This document shows positions 7,788 through 16,411 of a stretch of 64,000 nucleotides of DNA, in pieces; the stretch's first letter is position 1; each line of letters opens with the position of its first letter. Both the position numbers and the translations under genes were made by a program. Source of the stretch: Streptomyces sp. CB00455. Its GTDB lineage: Bacteria > Actinomycetota > Actinomycetes > Streptomycetales > Streptomycetaceae. The stretch spans positions 246,766 to 310,765 of the forward strand of contig NZ_LIVQ01000007.1 of NCBI RefSeq assembly GCF_001905445.1, given 5' to 3'. Under the pieces are notes generated by a model, which saw nothing but the letters and a program-made list of their open reading frames with translations, did not search any database and was not told where the DNA came from.

Positions 7788-8102
7788 CTACGGGCAGGAC
7801 CGCTTGAGGTTGGCTTCGGCGGTGGCACGCGCGGTCTGGGCGAGGTCGGCGAACTGACCGGCGAGGGCTTCGATGACTTCCGGACGCAGTCGGTAGTAGA
7901 TGTACCTTCCGCATGGCTCCGTCTCCACGACCCCCGCCTCCCGCAGCACCTTCATGTGGTTGGAGAGGTTCGTCTGCTTGGCGCCCGTCTCTTTCACGAG
8001 GTGGGTGGTGCAGAGCGTCTCGCGGGCGAGCAGGATCACGATCCGGAGCCTGAGCGGGTCGGCCAGAACCCGGATCAGCTCAGTGTCGACTGACGTCATC
8101 AT
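7788..8102 (-). CDS. ArsR-family repressor of the aquaporin operon
   Basis: 104 aa with a full winged helix-turn-helix. TLCTTHLVKETGAKQTNLSN contains a Cys in the metal-box position, NHMKVLREAGVVETEPCGRY supplies the recognition helix with another Cys, and IYYRLRPEV forms the wing. The C-terminal Cys (KRSCP) may also take part in ligand binding. It belongs to a different ArsR subtype from the protein at 5791. A dyad sits directly upstream of its start. Likely ligand is As(III)/Sb(III), by context. Confidence 0.88.
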   Translation of the reverse strand: MMTSVDTELIRVLADPLRLRIVILLARETLCTTHLVKETGAKQTNLSNHMKVLREAGVVETEPCGRYIYYRLRPEVIEALAGQFADLAQTARATAEANLKRSCP

Positions 8103-8104
8103 GG

Positions 8105-8124
8105 ACTGATACTGTCACATCAGT
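8105..8124. promoter_or_regulatory. Putative operator of the second ArsR
   Basis: A perfect dyad ACTGAT-N8-ATCAGT lies 2 bp upstream of the regulator's start and faces the divergent arsenate reductase genes. It probably serves both directions. Confidence 0.55.
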
Positions 8125-8177
8125 TGGGGCTGACACCAGCCCGCACTGACCTCATTGGCTCCTTGAACGGGATCGCC

Positions 8178-8580
8178 ATGCCCTCGCCCTCCTCGCCCCT
8201 CCTGTCGGACGACCGCCTGGCCGCGGGGGCCACTCGCCTCGCCACTCGCTATGTCGGCCACTTCGCGCCGGAAACCGTGCCGGGTCTGCTCGCCGACTCC
8301 TGCACGCGTCATACCGAGCAGGCTCCGTACGCACCTGGTCGTGGCGGCGGAACGGCTGACCGCCGAACCCCTGAACGCCCTCGCCCGCGCCCAAGGGCTG
8401 GCGAGCGGACCGGCCCGGGTGCTGTTCGTGTGCAGCCAGAACACCGGCCGCTCCCAGATGGCGGCCGCCCTCCTCGCCCACCGGGCGGACCCTGACGGAG
8501 CGCCGATCGCCGCCGTCCGCGACATCCGAGACGCCATCGACGCCCCATGCGCCGAGCTCCTCACCCAGCTCGCCCCCTGA
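8178..8580 (+). pseudogene. Decayed three-helix-bundle arsenate reductase
   Basis: The first frame gives LAAGATRLATRYVGHFAPE and the next frame LVVAAERLTAEPLNALARA, together the N-terminal three-helix bundle of long actinobacterial arsenate reductases. The catalytic loop start VLFVCSQNTGRSQMAAALLA follows. The protein then jumps to VRDIRDAIDAPCAELLTQL, the family's C-terminal end. One frameshift (near 8310-8330) plus an in-frame loss of about 90 residues of the catalytic domain leave it inactive. An intact arsC follows 47 bp later. Confidence 0.75.
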
Positions 8581-8627
8581 AAGCCCACAGATCCCCACCG
8601 CGGTCGCCTCACCCAAGGGAAGAACAG

Positions 8628-9062
8628 ATGTCCTCCGCTCCTGCCGCCTCCGCCTCTGCCGCCTCCGTCCTGTTCGTCTGCATCCACAACGCGGGCCGCT
8701 CCCAGATGGCGGCCGGGTTCCTGCGCCACCTCGCCGGTGACCGCGTCGAGGTCCGCTCCGCCGGCTCCATGCCGGGGGAGCAGATCAACCCCTCCGCCGT
8801 CGCCGCCATGGCCGAGCTGGGCATCGACATCTCCGATCAGAAGCCCAAGGTCCTCACCCCCGAGGCCGCCCAGGCATCCGACTACATCATCACCATGGGC
8901 TGCGGCGACGCCTGCCCGTACTTCCCCGGCAAGACCTACCTCGATTGGCAGCTCGCGGACCCGGCCGGCCAGGGCGTCGAGGCCGTCCGCCCCATCCGTG
9001 ACGAGATCAAGGGCCTCATCGAAGGCCTGATCGCCGAGATCGACGCCAAGTCGAAGGCCTGA
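8628..9062 (+). CDS. arsC: Arsenate reductase (LMW phosphatase-like, mycothiol type)
   Basis: 144 aa. The CX5R catalytic loop is VCIHNAGRSQ (~16-24). Downstream are VRSAGSMPGEQINPSAV, TMGCGDACPYFPGKTYLDW with the resolving-Cys region, and DPAGQGVEAVRPIRDEI, all conserved in actinobacterial arsenate reductases and arsenate-mycothiol transferases. It reduces arsenate to arsenite, which then leaves through the aquaporin or another exporter (no ArsB or Acr3 is seen in the window). AAGGGAAGAA precedes the ATG. It is the only intact reductase of the locus. Confidence 0.93.
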   Translation: MSSAPAASASAASVLFVCIHNAGRSQMAAGFLRHLAGDRVEVRSAGSMPGEQINPSAVAAMAELGIDISDQKPKVLTPEAAQASDYIITMGCGDACPYFPGKTYLDWQLADPAGQGVEAVRPIRDEIKGLIEGLIAEIDAKSKA

Positions 9063-9073
9063 GGCACACGGTT

Positions 9074-10528
9074 AGTACTCCAGTCTGGTTTCGCGATCTT
9101 GCGGCGGACCCGGCTGGGAACGGGTACGGCCACCGCATGATCATCGGTTGGTGTGTGGACAAACGAAGATCGTGCGGTGGCCGCGGGCCATAGCGTAGAC
9201 CCTGTCCGTTGGCGGGCGATGTTCGACCAAGTCATGGCCCGGATCGCGGGCCGCTTCGGCCGAGTTGAGCCTCGGGCCACGGCCCGCGCCTATCTGCTCG
9301 GGCTGTTGTCGGATGTCGAGCGCAAGAACTGCTGGCAGTTGGCCGAGCAGGCTGGCCACGTCCGACCCGGGCCGATGCAGCGCCTGCTGCGCTACGCCCG
9401 CTGGGACGCTGATGCCGTTCGTGATGACCTGCGCACCTACGTTGCCGACCACCTCGGCACCGAGGGCGGTGTGTTGATCGTGGGCGAGACCGGCTTTGTG
9501 AAGAAGGGTCGCACCTCGGCGGGGGTGCAGCGGCAGTACACCGGGACGGCGGGACGCATCGAGAACTCCCAGGTCGGCGTGTTCCTCGCCCTGGCCACCA
9601 GCCGGGGGCGGGCCCTGATCGACCGCCGGCTCTACCTGCCCGAGCACTCGTGGTGTACCGATGACGAGCGTCGCCACGCGGCCGGGATACCCCAGACGGT
9701 GCAGTTCGCGACCAAGCCCCGCCTGGCCGAGGAGATGATCATCGCCGCGCTGGACGCTGGCATCACCGCCTCCTGGGTGACCGGCGACGAGGCTTACGGC
9801 CAGGACTCGCGATTGCGGACTGCCCTGGAGGCTTGCGGCATCGGCTACGTGCTGGCCGTGGCCTGCTCCACTCGGGTCCGCATCAATCACGGCCGCACTC
9901 CTGCCCGCGCCGGTGTCCTCGCCCCGCGTCTACCCGCCACGGCCTGGTAGCGGCACAGCGCCGGTCCCGGGGCGAAGGGCCCGCGCTACTACGACTGGGC
10001 CTGAATCCACATCGGCAGCGACAGCCACCGCCATCTGCTGATTCGCCGCAACCGCACCAGTGGTGAACTCGCCTTCTACCTGTGCTGGTCACCCACCACG
10101 GTGACGCTGTCCGAACTTGTCCGCGTCGCCGGTGCACGCTGGAGCGTCGAGGAGTGCTTCCAGGCCGCCAAGAGCCAGGTCGGCCTCGACCACTACCAGG
10201 TCCGGCACTGGACCTCATGGCACCGGCATATCACGCTCGCCATGTTCGCCCTCGCCTTCCTGACCGCCGTCGCCGCCAGCGCGGCTCCGAACCGGCCTGC
10301 CGACCCGCACCACTCAGCCAGCAACAACGACCTGATCACCTTGACTGTCCCCGAGATCCGCCATCTGCTCGCTGCCTTTTTCGACCCACCGGCCGTGACC
10401 GCGGCCAGACTGCTGCACTGGTCCACCTGGCGCAGACGCACCAGGCAACAGCCCGTCGCAGCCACTACCGACGACGGTGTACCGATGAACACGAGTGACC
10501 AGCCAGCACAGTTGACTGGTTAAGCACT
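9074..10528 (+). mobile_element. IS701-family insertion sequence (inactive)
   Basis: An IS701-type transposase reading frame is bounded by weak imperfect ends: AGTACTCCAGTC at 9074-9085, and the complement of 10514-10528 (AGTGCTTAACCAGTC). The ends were matched by eye and the exact boundaries and target duplication are not certain. It separates the ars genes from the hydrolase at 10600. Confidence 0.6.
9153..10523 (+). pseudogene. IS701-family transposase with two in-frame stops
   Basis: A single reading frame of 456 codons from the GTG at 9153 to 10523 is interrupted by TAG at 9948-9950 and TGA at 10002-10004. The family would have Gln and Trp there, so both look like single-base changes (CAG to TAG, TGG to TGA). 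Typical IS701 motifs are QLAEQAGHVRPGPMQRLL, VGETGFVKKG, VTGDEAYGQD and, after the stops, ARWSVEECFQAAKSQVGLD. No frameshift is present, so decay is recent. It may give an N-terminal product of 265 aa. Confidence 0.85.
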
Positions 10529-10599
10529 CCTAGCTCCCTTGATTGCGAGGGAGACCGCGCCGGTAGAGTCGTCTGGACGGTACCACCCTGGGGGAACTG

Positions 10600-11331
10600 A
10601 TGACGGCAGCGGATGCAGTGCCCATAGTCTTCGTTCACGGGACGCGCTTCAGCGCGGGGCAGTGGAGCGTGCAGATTGCTGAACTCCGGGACGAGTTCCC
10701 GGTAGCCGCCGTCGACCTGCCCGGCCATGGGGAGCGCTCGGCTCAAGCCTGGAGCCTGAGCAGTGCGACAGAGATCATCGCTTCCGCGGTGGACTCGCTC
10801 GACCGTGGGCCAGCCCTGGTCGTCGGGCACTCGCTCGGCGGATACGCCTCGCTGGAGTTCGCGCGGCGTCGTCCAGAACAACTGCGCGGGCTGATCCTCG
10901 CGGGAGCCAGCGCCTCCACCCGCGGCATCTGGGCAGCGCCATATCGGTGGGTAGCCAGGCTGGTCCCTCACATACCGGCGGATTGGCTTGCCCAGTGGAA
11001 CGACCGGTTACTGCGGCGGCTCTACCCGTCAGAAGTGGTGGAGGCGACCATCCATTCCGGCTACGCCTTCCATACCCTGCCAGCAGCCTGGGGCGAGGTA
11101 CTGGGACGCTTCGACGCGGGTGCGATGCGTTTTGTGGAGGCTCCGGTACTGATCCTGAACGGCGAGAAGGACGCCGTCTTCCGGGGCGGCGAGGCGGACT
11201 TCGCCCGCGCACATCCCCACGCTCGCGTCGAGTTGATCCCGCGCGCAAGACATCTCGCGAACTTCGACGACCCAGACGCCTTCACCGATGCCGTTCGCCG
11301 CTTCGCTCGGCAGCTCCCTGCCGTCAGCTGA
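10600..11331 (+). CDS. Alpha/beta hydrolase
   Basis: 243 aa, cytoplasmic. The oxyanion motif VFVHGTRF is near residue 10, the nucleophile elbow GHSLGG near 77-82 (Ser), the acid residue in LNGEKDAVF (~190) and the catalytic His in RARHLANFDD (~220). This is the canonical fold of small esterases and lyases; the substrate is unknown. It stands alone between the dead IS701 and a broken lipoprotein gene, with its own promoter region after the IS. Confidence 0.88.
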   Translation: MTAADAVPIVFVHGTRFSAGQWSVQIAELRDEFPVAAVDLPGHGERSAQAWSLSSATEIIASAVDSLDRGPALVVGHSLGGYASLEFARRRPEQLRGLILAGASASTRGIWAAPYRWVARLVPHIPADWLAQWNDRLLRRLYPSEVVEATIHSGYAFHTLPAAWGEVLGRFDAGAMRFVEAPVLILNGEKDAVFRGGEADFARAHPHARVELIPRARHLANFDDPDAFTDAVRRFARQLPAVS

Positions 11332-11427
11332 GTGCGCCATCACCGGGGCACCGGCACCCCATGCCCACCAGCCAATGCGGTGCTCAGCCACGAGTCGTTG
11401 GGTGGATTACGAAACCGCACTGGAGTA

Positions 11428-11774
11428 TTAGCCGTCGACAGGGGCGGAAGCACCCCTGGACACCTCGGGTGCTTCCCCGACCTCGCCCAAAAGGACGGTG
11501 GGATGCGCGAGTTGGCACCCGTAAGCGAGGCCCTTGGCCTCCGACTGATCGGCGCCCAGCTTGATCCAGCGGCCGGCGACCCGCTCGACCGCCGCGTCCT
11601 CCTGCTCTTTCGTCCCCTTCAGGGCAGACCGCAATGCTTCGGCGTCCCGCTTGGCATAGACGTGGATGCAGCACGACTGCTACCGCCTGAGGCCGACTCT
11701 GGGGGCCCGCAGGCAGCGAGGCTGAGGGCAGCGATGCACAGGCCGATGGGCACAGCGGAAAGACGAGTGGACAA
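11428..11774 (-). pseudogene. Frameshifted lipoprotein gene
   Basis: From a TTG at 11774 (AGGGGGATC upstream) the frame reads a signal peptide with lipobox LSLAAC followed by GPPESASGGSS, then stops after ~50 codons. In the next frame a helical, charged protein continues (KRDAEALRSALKGTKEQEDA, then VERVAGRWIKL and LAHPTVLLGEVGEAPEV) to a stop at 11428. The two halves join well if one base is gained or lost near 11660-11680. A small secreted lipoprotein of ~115 aa is implied; family not recognised. Confidence 0.55.
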
Positions 11775-12145
11775 GGGATCCCCCTGGGATGTGTACAGGT
11801 CAAGGGAGGGTACACGGAGTGCACGACGCGACTCGGGAGCGTCCCGAGGTCACACAGCGGAGCCCAACTGTGCCTACACCAGGTCAGGGGCGCCGAAGAG
11901 CACCCTGCACGCCGACGGCATGCGGGTCGGCGAAGCCTGCTTGATCACGCTCTGGCGATCGCAAAAGGGCTCTGCAGGGGCGGCCGCCGACAGGGTGGTG
12001 ATGCAGTTGATGTCCGGCGTCCTACTCGGGTTCAGGCACTGGTGAGCCGACCGGTGCGGTGGCGGGAGATCCGCCGTGTGCGCCCTCCCCGCTTGTGCAC
12101 CGGGCCAATCCGGCAGAGGTCATGCCGCGAATCACCTGTAGGAGA
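11775..12145. other. No confident gene
   Basis: Divergent spacer between the broken lipoprotein gene and a small plus-strand frame. A TTGACC-like element near 11810 on the minus strand could be a promoter for the lipoprotein gene. Nothing else is recognisable. Confidence 0.4.
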
Positions 12146-12307
12146 ATGTGCGAGGTGAGGTACGTGGCTGACGAAGAGTTCGAACATCTCATGGCGGAAG
12201 CGCGGGTGGAGGTACACCGCATCTCGTTTCCTCCGCCCTCCTGCGACGACGATGCGGAGTACGCCTTTCATCCGCAGCACGCGGAATTCGGAGCGTCAGC
12301 CCACTGA
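12146..12307 (+). CDS. Small hypothetical protein
   Basis: About 47-53 aa depending on start (ATG 12146, GTG 12155 or GTG 12164). The GTG at 12164 has the best ribosome-binding stretch (GAGGTGAGG). The sequence VADEEFEHLMAEARVEVHRI is acidic and helical, followed by a Pro-rich and acidic tail (FPPPSCDDDAEYAFHP). No family is recognised. The codon pattern is coding-like but evidence is thin. Confidence 0.35.
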   Translation: MCEVRYVADEEFEHLMAEARVEVHRISFPPPSCDDDAEYAFHPQHAEFGASAH

Positions 12308-12881
12308 GGGCTTCACGGCGGACCCAAGACGCGCGGTACAAGCCGCCGGCGGAGGCGCACGGGGGTGCTTCTGGGGGCCATCGAGGCTACGCACGTGCTC
12401 CAGAACCGTAGCCCGCCGGACGGGCAGTCACGACAGAGCGAACGTCAGAAGCATTGCGGATACGCCCTGTCGCCAATCACGGCCTCGGCATTGTCTGACC
12501 TCACCCTCGCCGGATTCGCCCGCTGCGCGACGAAACCCGCGCACCATCCCCCAAGCACGACATGAGCAGGCGCTTCGCAAGCTCTCCCAGCCAAGCCGTC
12601 CTGGGGCGACCTCGCCTGTTCATCATCGTCGGACTGGCCCCCACGGTGAAAGGACTCGTCCCCGCCGGCTGACGACTCCGGTGGGGCTCCAGCCCACAGC
12701 AGCCGCCGACAACCCGCGACGTCCGGCTCAAGCCAGCGTCACCTTCCCGGCCCGAGTCCCAGCGGCATCCCGGGCAATCCTTCTCGTCGGCGGCAACGAA
12801 TAGCACCCGAAAGGGATTAAACGCCCAAACATGGATACCGGCCTCAAGCCGGTGAAACCTCCCCGGAAGAGATGCGTTGCC
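12308..12881. other. Spacer without a recognisable gene
   Basis: Translations in all frames are low-complexity or unconserved. It ends at the ribosome-binding site of the CHRD gene. No repeats or hairpins stand out. Confidence 0.4.
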
Positions 12882-13565
12882 ATGACAGCCAAGCATTCAA
12901 CCCGTCTGATCGCCCTCATGGCCGTTCCTGCGGCCCTCACCGTGGCCCTCGCGGCCCCAGCCCTGGCCGGCGGACACAGCAGCGGCTCCCACTCCAGGCA
13001 CAGCCAGGACTACCAGGTCAGTCTGCGCCCGCTGAACCACTCGGGCGCGAGCGGCACAGCGCTCCTCAGTCTCCACGGACGCCAGCTCACCGTGAAAATC
13101 AACGCCCATGGCCTGGTCCCCGGACAGCCGCACGCCCAGCACATCCACGGCTCCACCACCGGCCACGACTTCCGCTGCCCCGACGCGAGCGCGGACAAGA
13201 ACGGCGACGGCATCGTCACCACCGCAGAGGGACTGCCCGCGTACGGAGACATCAACATCTCGCTGACCACGTCGGGCGACACCTCCAAGGCCAGCGGACT
13301 CGCCGTCGCCCGGATGCCTGTCGCGGACCACAACGGGAACGTGTCCTACACGCGCACCATCCAGGTCTCCCAGGCCGTGGCCGACCACATCGCCAACCTG
13401 CATGTGGTGCAGCACGGGATCGACCCCAACGGCAACGGCAAGTACGACTTCGGCAAGGGCAAGAGTGAACTCGACCCGAACCTCCCTCAGGAAGCCACCG
13501 CACCGGCAAGCTGCGGCATGCTCCACAGTCACACCGATGGCTCCATGCCGATGAACCGGGTCTGA
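12882..13565 (+). CDS. Secreted CHRD domain protein
   Basis: 227 aa. A signal peptide (MTAKHSTRLIALMAVPAALT, cleavage after PALA) leads a CHRD domain with LNHSGASGTALLSLHGRQL, the metal-site-like AHGLVPGQPHAQHIHG, and later ADHIANLHVVQHGID. CHRD domains are beta-sandwiches found in chordin and bacterial exported proteins, and in actinobacteria they resemble Cu/Zn superoxide dismutase in their His-rich strands. Enzyme activity is not shown. The ATG at 12882 is chosen because the signal peptide begins there; an upstream in-frame ATG at 12831 would add a non-signal stretch. Confidence 0.85.
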   Translation: MTAKHSTRLIALMAVPAALTVALAAPALAGGHSSGSHSRHSQDYQVSLRPLNHSGASGTALLSLHGRQLTVKINAHGLVPGQPHAQHIHGSTTGHDFRCPDASADKNGDGIVTTAEGLPAYGDINISLTTSGDTSKASGLAVARMPVADHNGNVSYTRTIQVSQAVADHIANLHVVQHGIDPNGNGKYDFGKGKSELDPNLPQEATAPASCGMLHSHTDGSMPMNRV

Positions 13566-13651
13566 GCCCGAGCTTGCAGAACAGCCGTGCAATTCACCTG
13601 TGACCTGCACCTGGCCCTCCAGAACACCAACGGCCCGCTCAGTGTGGCCAC

Positions 13652-13679
13652 GGTGAGCGGTGAGCGGTGAGCGGTGAGC
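13652..13679. repeat. Four tandem copies of GGTGAGC
   Basis: A 7-bp unit is repeated four times without change between the CHRD gene and the convergent RsbA-like gene. It is likely slippage-prone; no function is evident. Confidence 0.85.
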
Positions 13680-13742
13680 GCTGTGCCGGTGGCGTTCAGC
13701 GGGCCAGGGAGGTGACGGAGGCCGCCTCCGCGCCCTTTGCCT

Positions 13743-14693
13743 TCAGGGGATGAGGTGGAGGCGCAGGGTCAGGCCGGTGGGGGTGGCGCGGATCTCGACG
13801 AGGTCGCACAGGTGGTGGATCATCCACAGGCCGCGGCCGCCGTTGGTGGAGGTCAGAGTGGGCCGGCTGCGGCCCTTGAGGGGGTCGCGGAGGTGTCCGG
13901 CGTCCTGGATCTCCGCTATGACGGTGCCGTCGGGCGTCGTCCACAGCTGCAGGGTGCCGGCGCCGCCGCCGTGCCGCAGGGAGTTGGTGGTCGCTTCGCT
14001 GACCGCCAGGACCAGATCGCCGGCTCTGGCCGGGTCCAGGGCGGTGTGCGCTGTCCAGCCGGTGACCCGGTCGCGTACCTCCCCGAGTTGCCCGGTGGTG
14101 TAGGCCATGATCAGCGCGTGAGCCGGCGGAGGCGGCAGGGGCTGGTCGCAGTCAGTACAGACCACCGAGGCGTCGACGTAGACCTCGCTCATGTGGTCGT
14201 GGCCGTCAACGATGAGAGTCGGATGGGTGCGCCGGGCATCCGCAAGCACGTGTTCCGGCAGACCGGGCACGAAGTAGGGGCACAGGATCGTGGCGTCGCG
14301 GTGGGCGAACGCCGTGTTGATCAGAGCCTCGTGGCGGGTGGCTTCCAGCATTTCCGCAGGGGTACGGGCAGGCCAGATCGGCTCTCCGACGATACGCGCC
14401 GCCCGCCCGGCAGCCTTGTCGGCGAAGGCCTGGAGGGCGGACAGGATCCGGCCCGGGTTGCGGCCCAATACCGTCATGTCCGCGAAATCCACCGCTGCGG
14501 CAATATCTCCCAGCGTGTCGCGCAGGAGAGCGAGCCTGTCCCCGGGAACAGCGACGAAAGTGGGCTCACCGGCCTCCACCGCGGTACGCACGAAGCCTCC
14601 CACTTCGCGCACGTACTCGTCCTGGGTGCTGTAGAACAAGGCCGGGTGGACGAACGTTCCGGAATCGGGGGACGTGGTTACGGTGGTCGTCAT
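13743..14693 (-). CDS. RsbA-like anti-sigma protein (MEDS + HATPase_c)
   Basis: 316 aa from the ATG at 14693, which overlaps the upstream stop (ATGA). The N-terminal MEDS (DcmR-type sensory) domain begins HPALFYSTQDEYVREVGGFV. A spacer with Cys residues follows (VVCTDCDQPLPP, ~150). The C-terminal RsbW-like ATPase has the N box EATTNSLRHGG, G1 IQDAGHLRDPL and G2 GGRGLWMIHHLCD. Such proteins bind and phosphorylate anti-sigma antagonists. Its partner is probably the MEDS-STAS protein encoded just upstream. The CxxC pair may sense redox state (inference). Confidence 0.9.
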   Translation of the reverse strand: MTTTVTTSPDSGTFVHPALFYSTQDEYVREVGGFVRTAVEAGEPTFVAVPGDRLALLRDTLGDIAAAVDFADMTVLGRNPGRILSALQAFADKAAGRAARIVGEPIWPARTPAEMLEATRHEALINTAFAHRDATILCPYFVPGLPEHVLADARRTHPTLIVDGHDHMSEVYVDASVVCTDCDQPLPPPPAHALIMAYTTGQLGEVRDRVTGWTAHTALDPARAGDLVLAVSEATTNSLRHGGGAGTLQLWTTPDGTVIAEIQDAGHLRDPLKGRSRPTLTSTNGGRGLWMIHHLCDLVEIRATPTGLTLRLHLIP

Positions 14694-15565
14694 GCGGCAA
14701 ACTCCAGGACATCGCACTCGTCGGGGAACATCGCAGCGGCGCGCACCAGGCTTGCCGGCGGGCTCTGCAGTACCAGGCGTCGGCCCTGCTCCTGGAGGGA
14801 CTCCGTCGTGGACACCAGCTGCGCGAGAGCTTCGACGTCCAGGAAATCCATAGCGGCCAGATCCAGGTGCACCACGGGGCCGGGCATCTGGGCGACATTC
14901 TGCAGAACCAGCGCGAGAGCGGACCGGGTATCGAGGTCCGCGTGCCCCCGCAGCCTCACACCGCGACCGTCGGGGGCTGGCCTGACGGACAGCGGCAGAT
15001 CCTGCGCCGCAAAGCCTTGCGGGACGCCAGGGGCGGGCACGAATTGATGGTGGGAGGCGACGGCCAACGCGGCATCAGGGGCGGACTCACTGCCGAACAA
15101 GCACAGGCCCGTCAGCGGAAGATCAGCAAAGACCTCCCTGTCAAGGCGCAGCTCGTACTCCAGGATCCTCTCAGCACCGGCCACCTGGCGGGCGCACCAG
15201 TTCATTTCACCCGCGATCCACAGGCCCGGAAACCCCAGCCCCAGCGCTTCCTCGCACGCCGACCGCATTCCCGCCAGGACTCTGTCCGGATCGAACGGGA
15301 GCTCCTGCAGATACGATCGAGCGGCCTCCTCGACGAGGAGCTGGCCCCGGCCGACGAACGCCTCCACGTCGACCCCTCGATCGCGCAGGGCGTCAAAAAC
15401 GGCCTGCGGCGAGTGGTCGTCGGTGATGTACATGACGCGCTGCCCGTAGGCCAAGCCTTCCCGGACGAATCCGGTCGCGATACGCGCCCATTCTTGGTCG
15501 TCGTTGTAGACATCGCACAGGTGGCCGCGCACCTGCCCGACAGGCCCATGTGAGTCCGAGGTCAC
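14690..15565 (-). CDS. MEDS-STAS anti-sigma factor antagonist-like protein
   Basis: 291 aa. The MEDS domain (residues ~10-175) starts GHLCDVYNDDQEWARIATGF and includes GLWIAGEMNWCARQV. The C-terminal STAS domain (~195-290) has RLRGHADLDTRSALALVL and VVHLDLAAMDFLDVEALAQL. In standard STAS antagonists a Ser follows the D (DxSG); here DFLDVEAL has Asp where a phosphorylatable Ser is usual, so switching by phosphorylation may be lost or done differently. GTG start with GGGAG upstream; translationally coupled to the RsbA-like kinase. Confidence 0.87.
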   Translation of the reverse strand: MTSDSHGPVGQVRGHLCDVYNDDQEWARIATGFVREGLAYGQRVMYITDDHSPQAVFDALRDRGVDVEAFVGRGQLLVEEAARSYLQELPFDPDRVLAGMRSACEEALGLGFPGLWIAGEMNWCARQVAGAERILEYELRLDREVFADLPLTGLCLFGSESAPDAALAVASHHQFVPAPGVPQGFAAQDLPLSVRPAPDGRGVRLRGHADLDTRSALALVLQNVAQMPGPVVHLDLAAMDFLDVEALAQLVSTTESLQEQGRRLVLQSPPASLVRAAAMFPDECDVLEFAA

Positions 15566-15928
15566 GCCTTTGCTCCCAGTGTCATGGCCGGATCAGGACG
15601 TTCCGTGGCCGTGCTGTGCCGGTCGGGGAGACCGTCCTGTGCACCCGCAACTAGTCACTCCTCCACGGCGATGGGGCTGAGTGCTACCGGAGAGGACCAC
15701 CCGTTTCGGCTTCATGAGGTCCCGTCGCTCCGGATTCTGGTGCCGGCGGGGATGCCCGGGAGTACCTCCAAGGCCACCTCGACGGCCGCGCATATGAGGA
15801 CAGCGTAAACGCACTCGAGGCCGGACGGTCCCGGACCCGTCTCCCGCGTCTGTGTCCAGGCCGCCGGTAAGGGCCGGCATGTCGTGGGCGGCGAGGGGGC
15901 AACGAAGGGGTTCGTTCGTCGCCGACCG
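15566..15928. other. No confident gene
   Basis: Spacer upstream of the MEDS operon and downstream of the DUF6233 frame. It probably contains the operon's promoter; no clear sigma-factor consensus or dyad was found by eye. Confidence 0.4.
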
Positions 15929-16255
15929 TCACCGTTGACCGCAAGGGTCGTTCCGGCGGTCAGCTCCGGCCGCAGCGGCAGCGCCCGCGGGGAGGCGCCT
16001 CGCATCGAATTGCGCACCGTCACCACCCTCTTCTTCCCTGCCGTTGTCCGTGGTGGGGAGATCGGCCGGGAGTCGGCCGTCTGCGATCCCGCGCTCGGCC
16101 GGCCACGCGGGCGGCTCCTGTGGCGGCCGTCTGGACGCGGCGAGATTCTCCTGTTCCTCGGCGGCGGCCAGGGCCTTCTCGGCCCGGCCGAGTTCGACGC
16201 GCAGGTAGGTGAGAGGCGTCCGCAGTCGAGGCAGGGGGACCGGCAGGACGGACAC
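15929..16255 (-). CDS. DUF6233 family protein, C-terminus probably frameshifted
   Basis: 108 aa from the GTG at 16255 (VSVLPVPLPRLRTPLTYLRV). The N-terminal helix with LGRAEKALAAAEEQEN and the PPAWPAERGI motif match DUF6233, a Streptomyces family of unknown function. The usual His-x-Gly-x-Cys-Trp and Cys-x-x-Cys-x-Pro end is absent. In the next frame a TAGKKRVVTV-like segment resembles part of the lost end, so a frameshift after the ERGI motif is likely. Whether a product is made is unclear. Confidence 0.5.
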   Translation of the reverse strand: MSVLPVPLPRLRTPLTYLRVELGRAEKALAAAEEQENLAASRRPPQEPPAWPAERGIADGRLPADLPTTDNGREEEGGDGAQFDARRLPAGAAAAAGADRRNDPCGQR

Positions 16256-16411
16256 GGCTTCAGCCCCTGTACTGCGCCCGGCGCGCGGCTTTGTGCGCGT
16301 CGCACAAGGGACTGGCTCCGACCCCCCGTATTTCAGAGGGACACCCGCGCAGTTCTGCCAGCGGCAGAACACCGGCCGGACCGGGCTCGACGATCACTAC
16401 AGTCCAGTCCC

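Noticed and set aside
11332..12045. Plus-strand 237-codon frame after the hydrolase
   Set aside because: Antisense to the frameshifted lipoprotein, with low-complexity translation and no conserved motif.
13652..13679. GGTGAGC tandem repeat as a possible CRISPR or regulatory array
   Set aside because: The unit is only 7 bp without spacers; simple slippage repeat. No CRISPR array was seen anywhere in the window.
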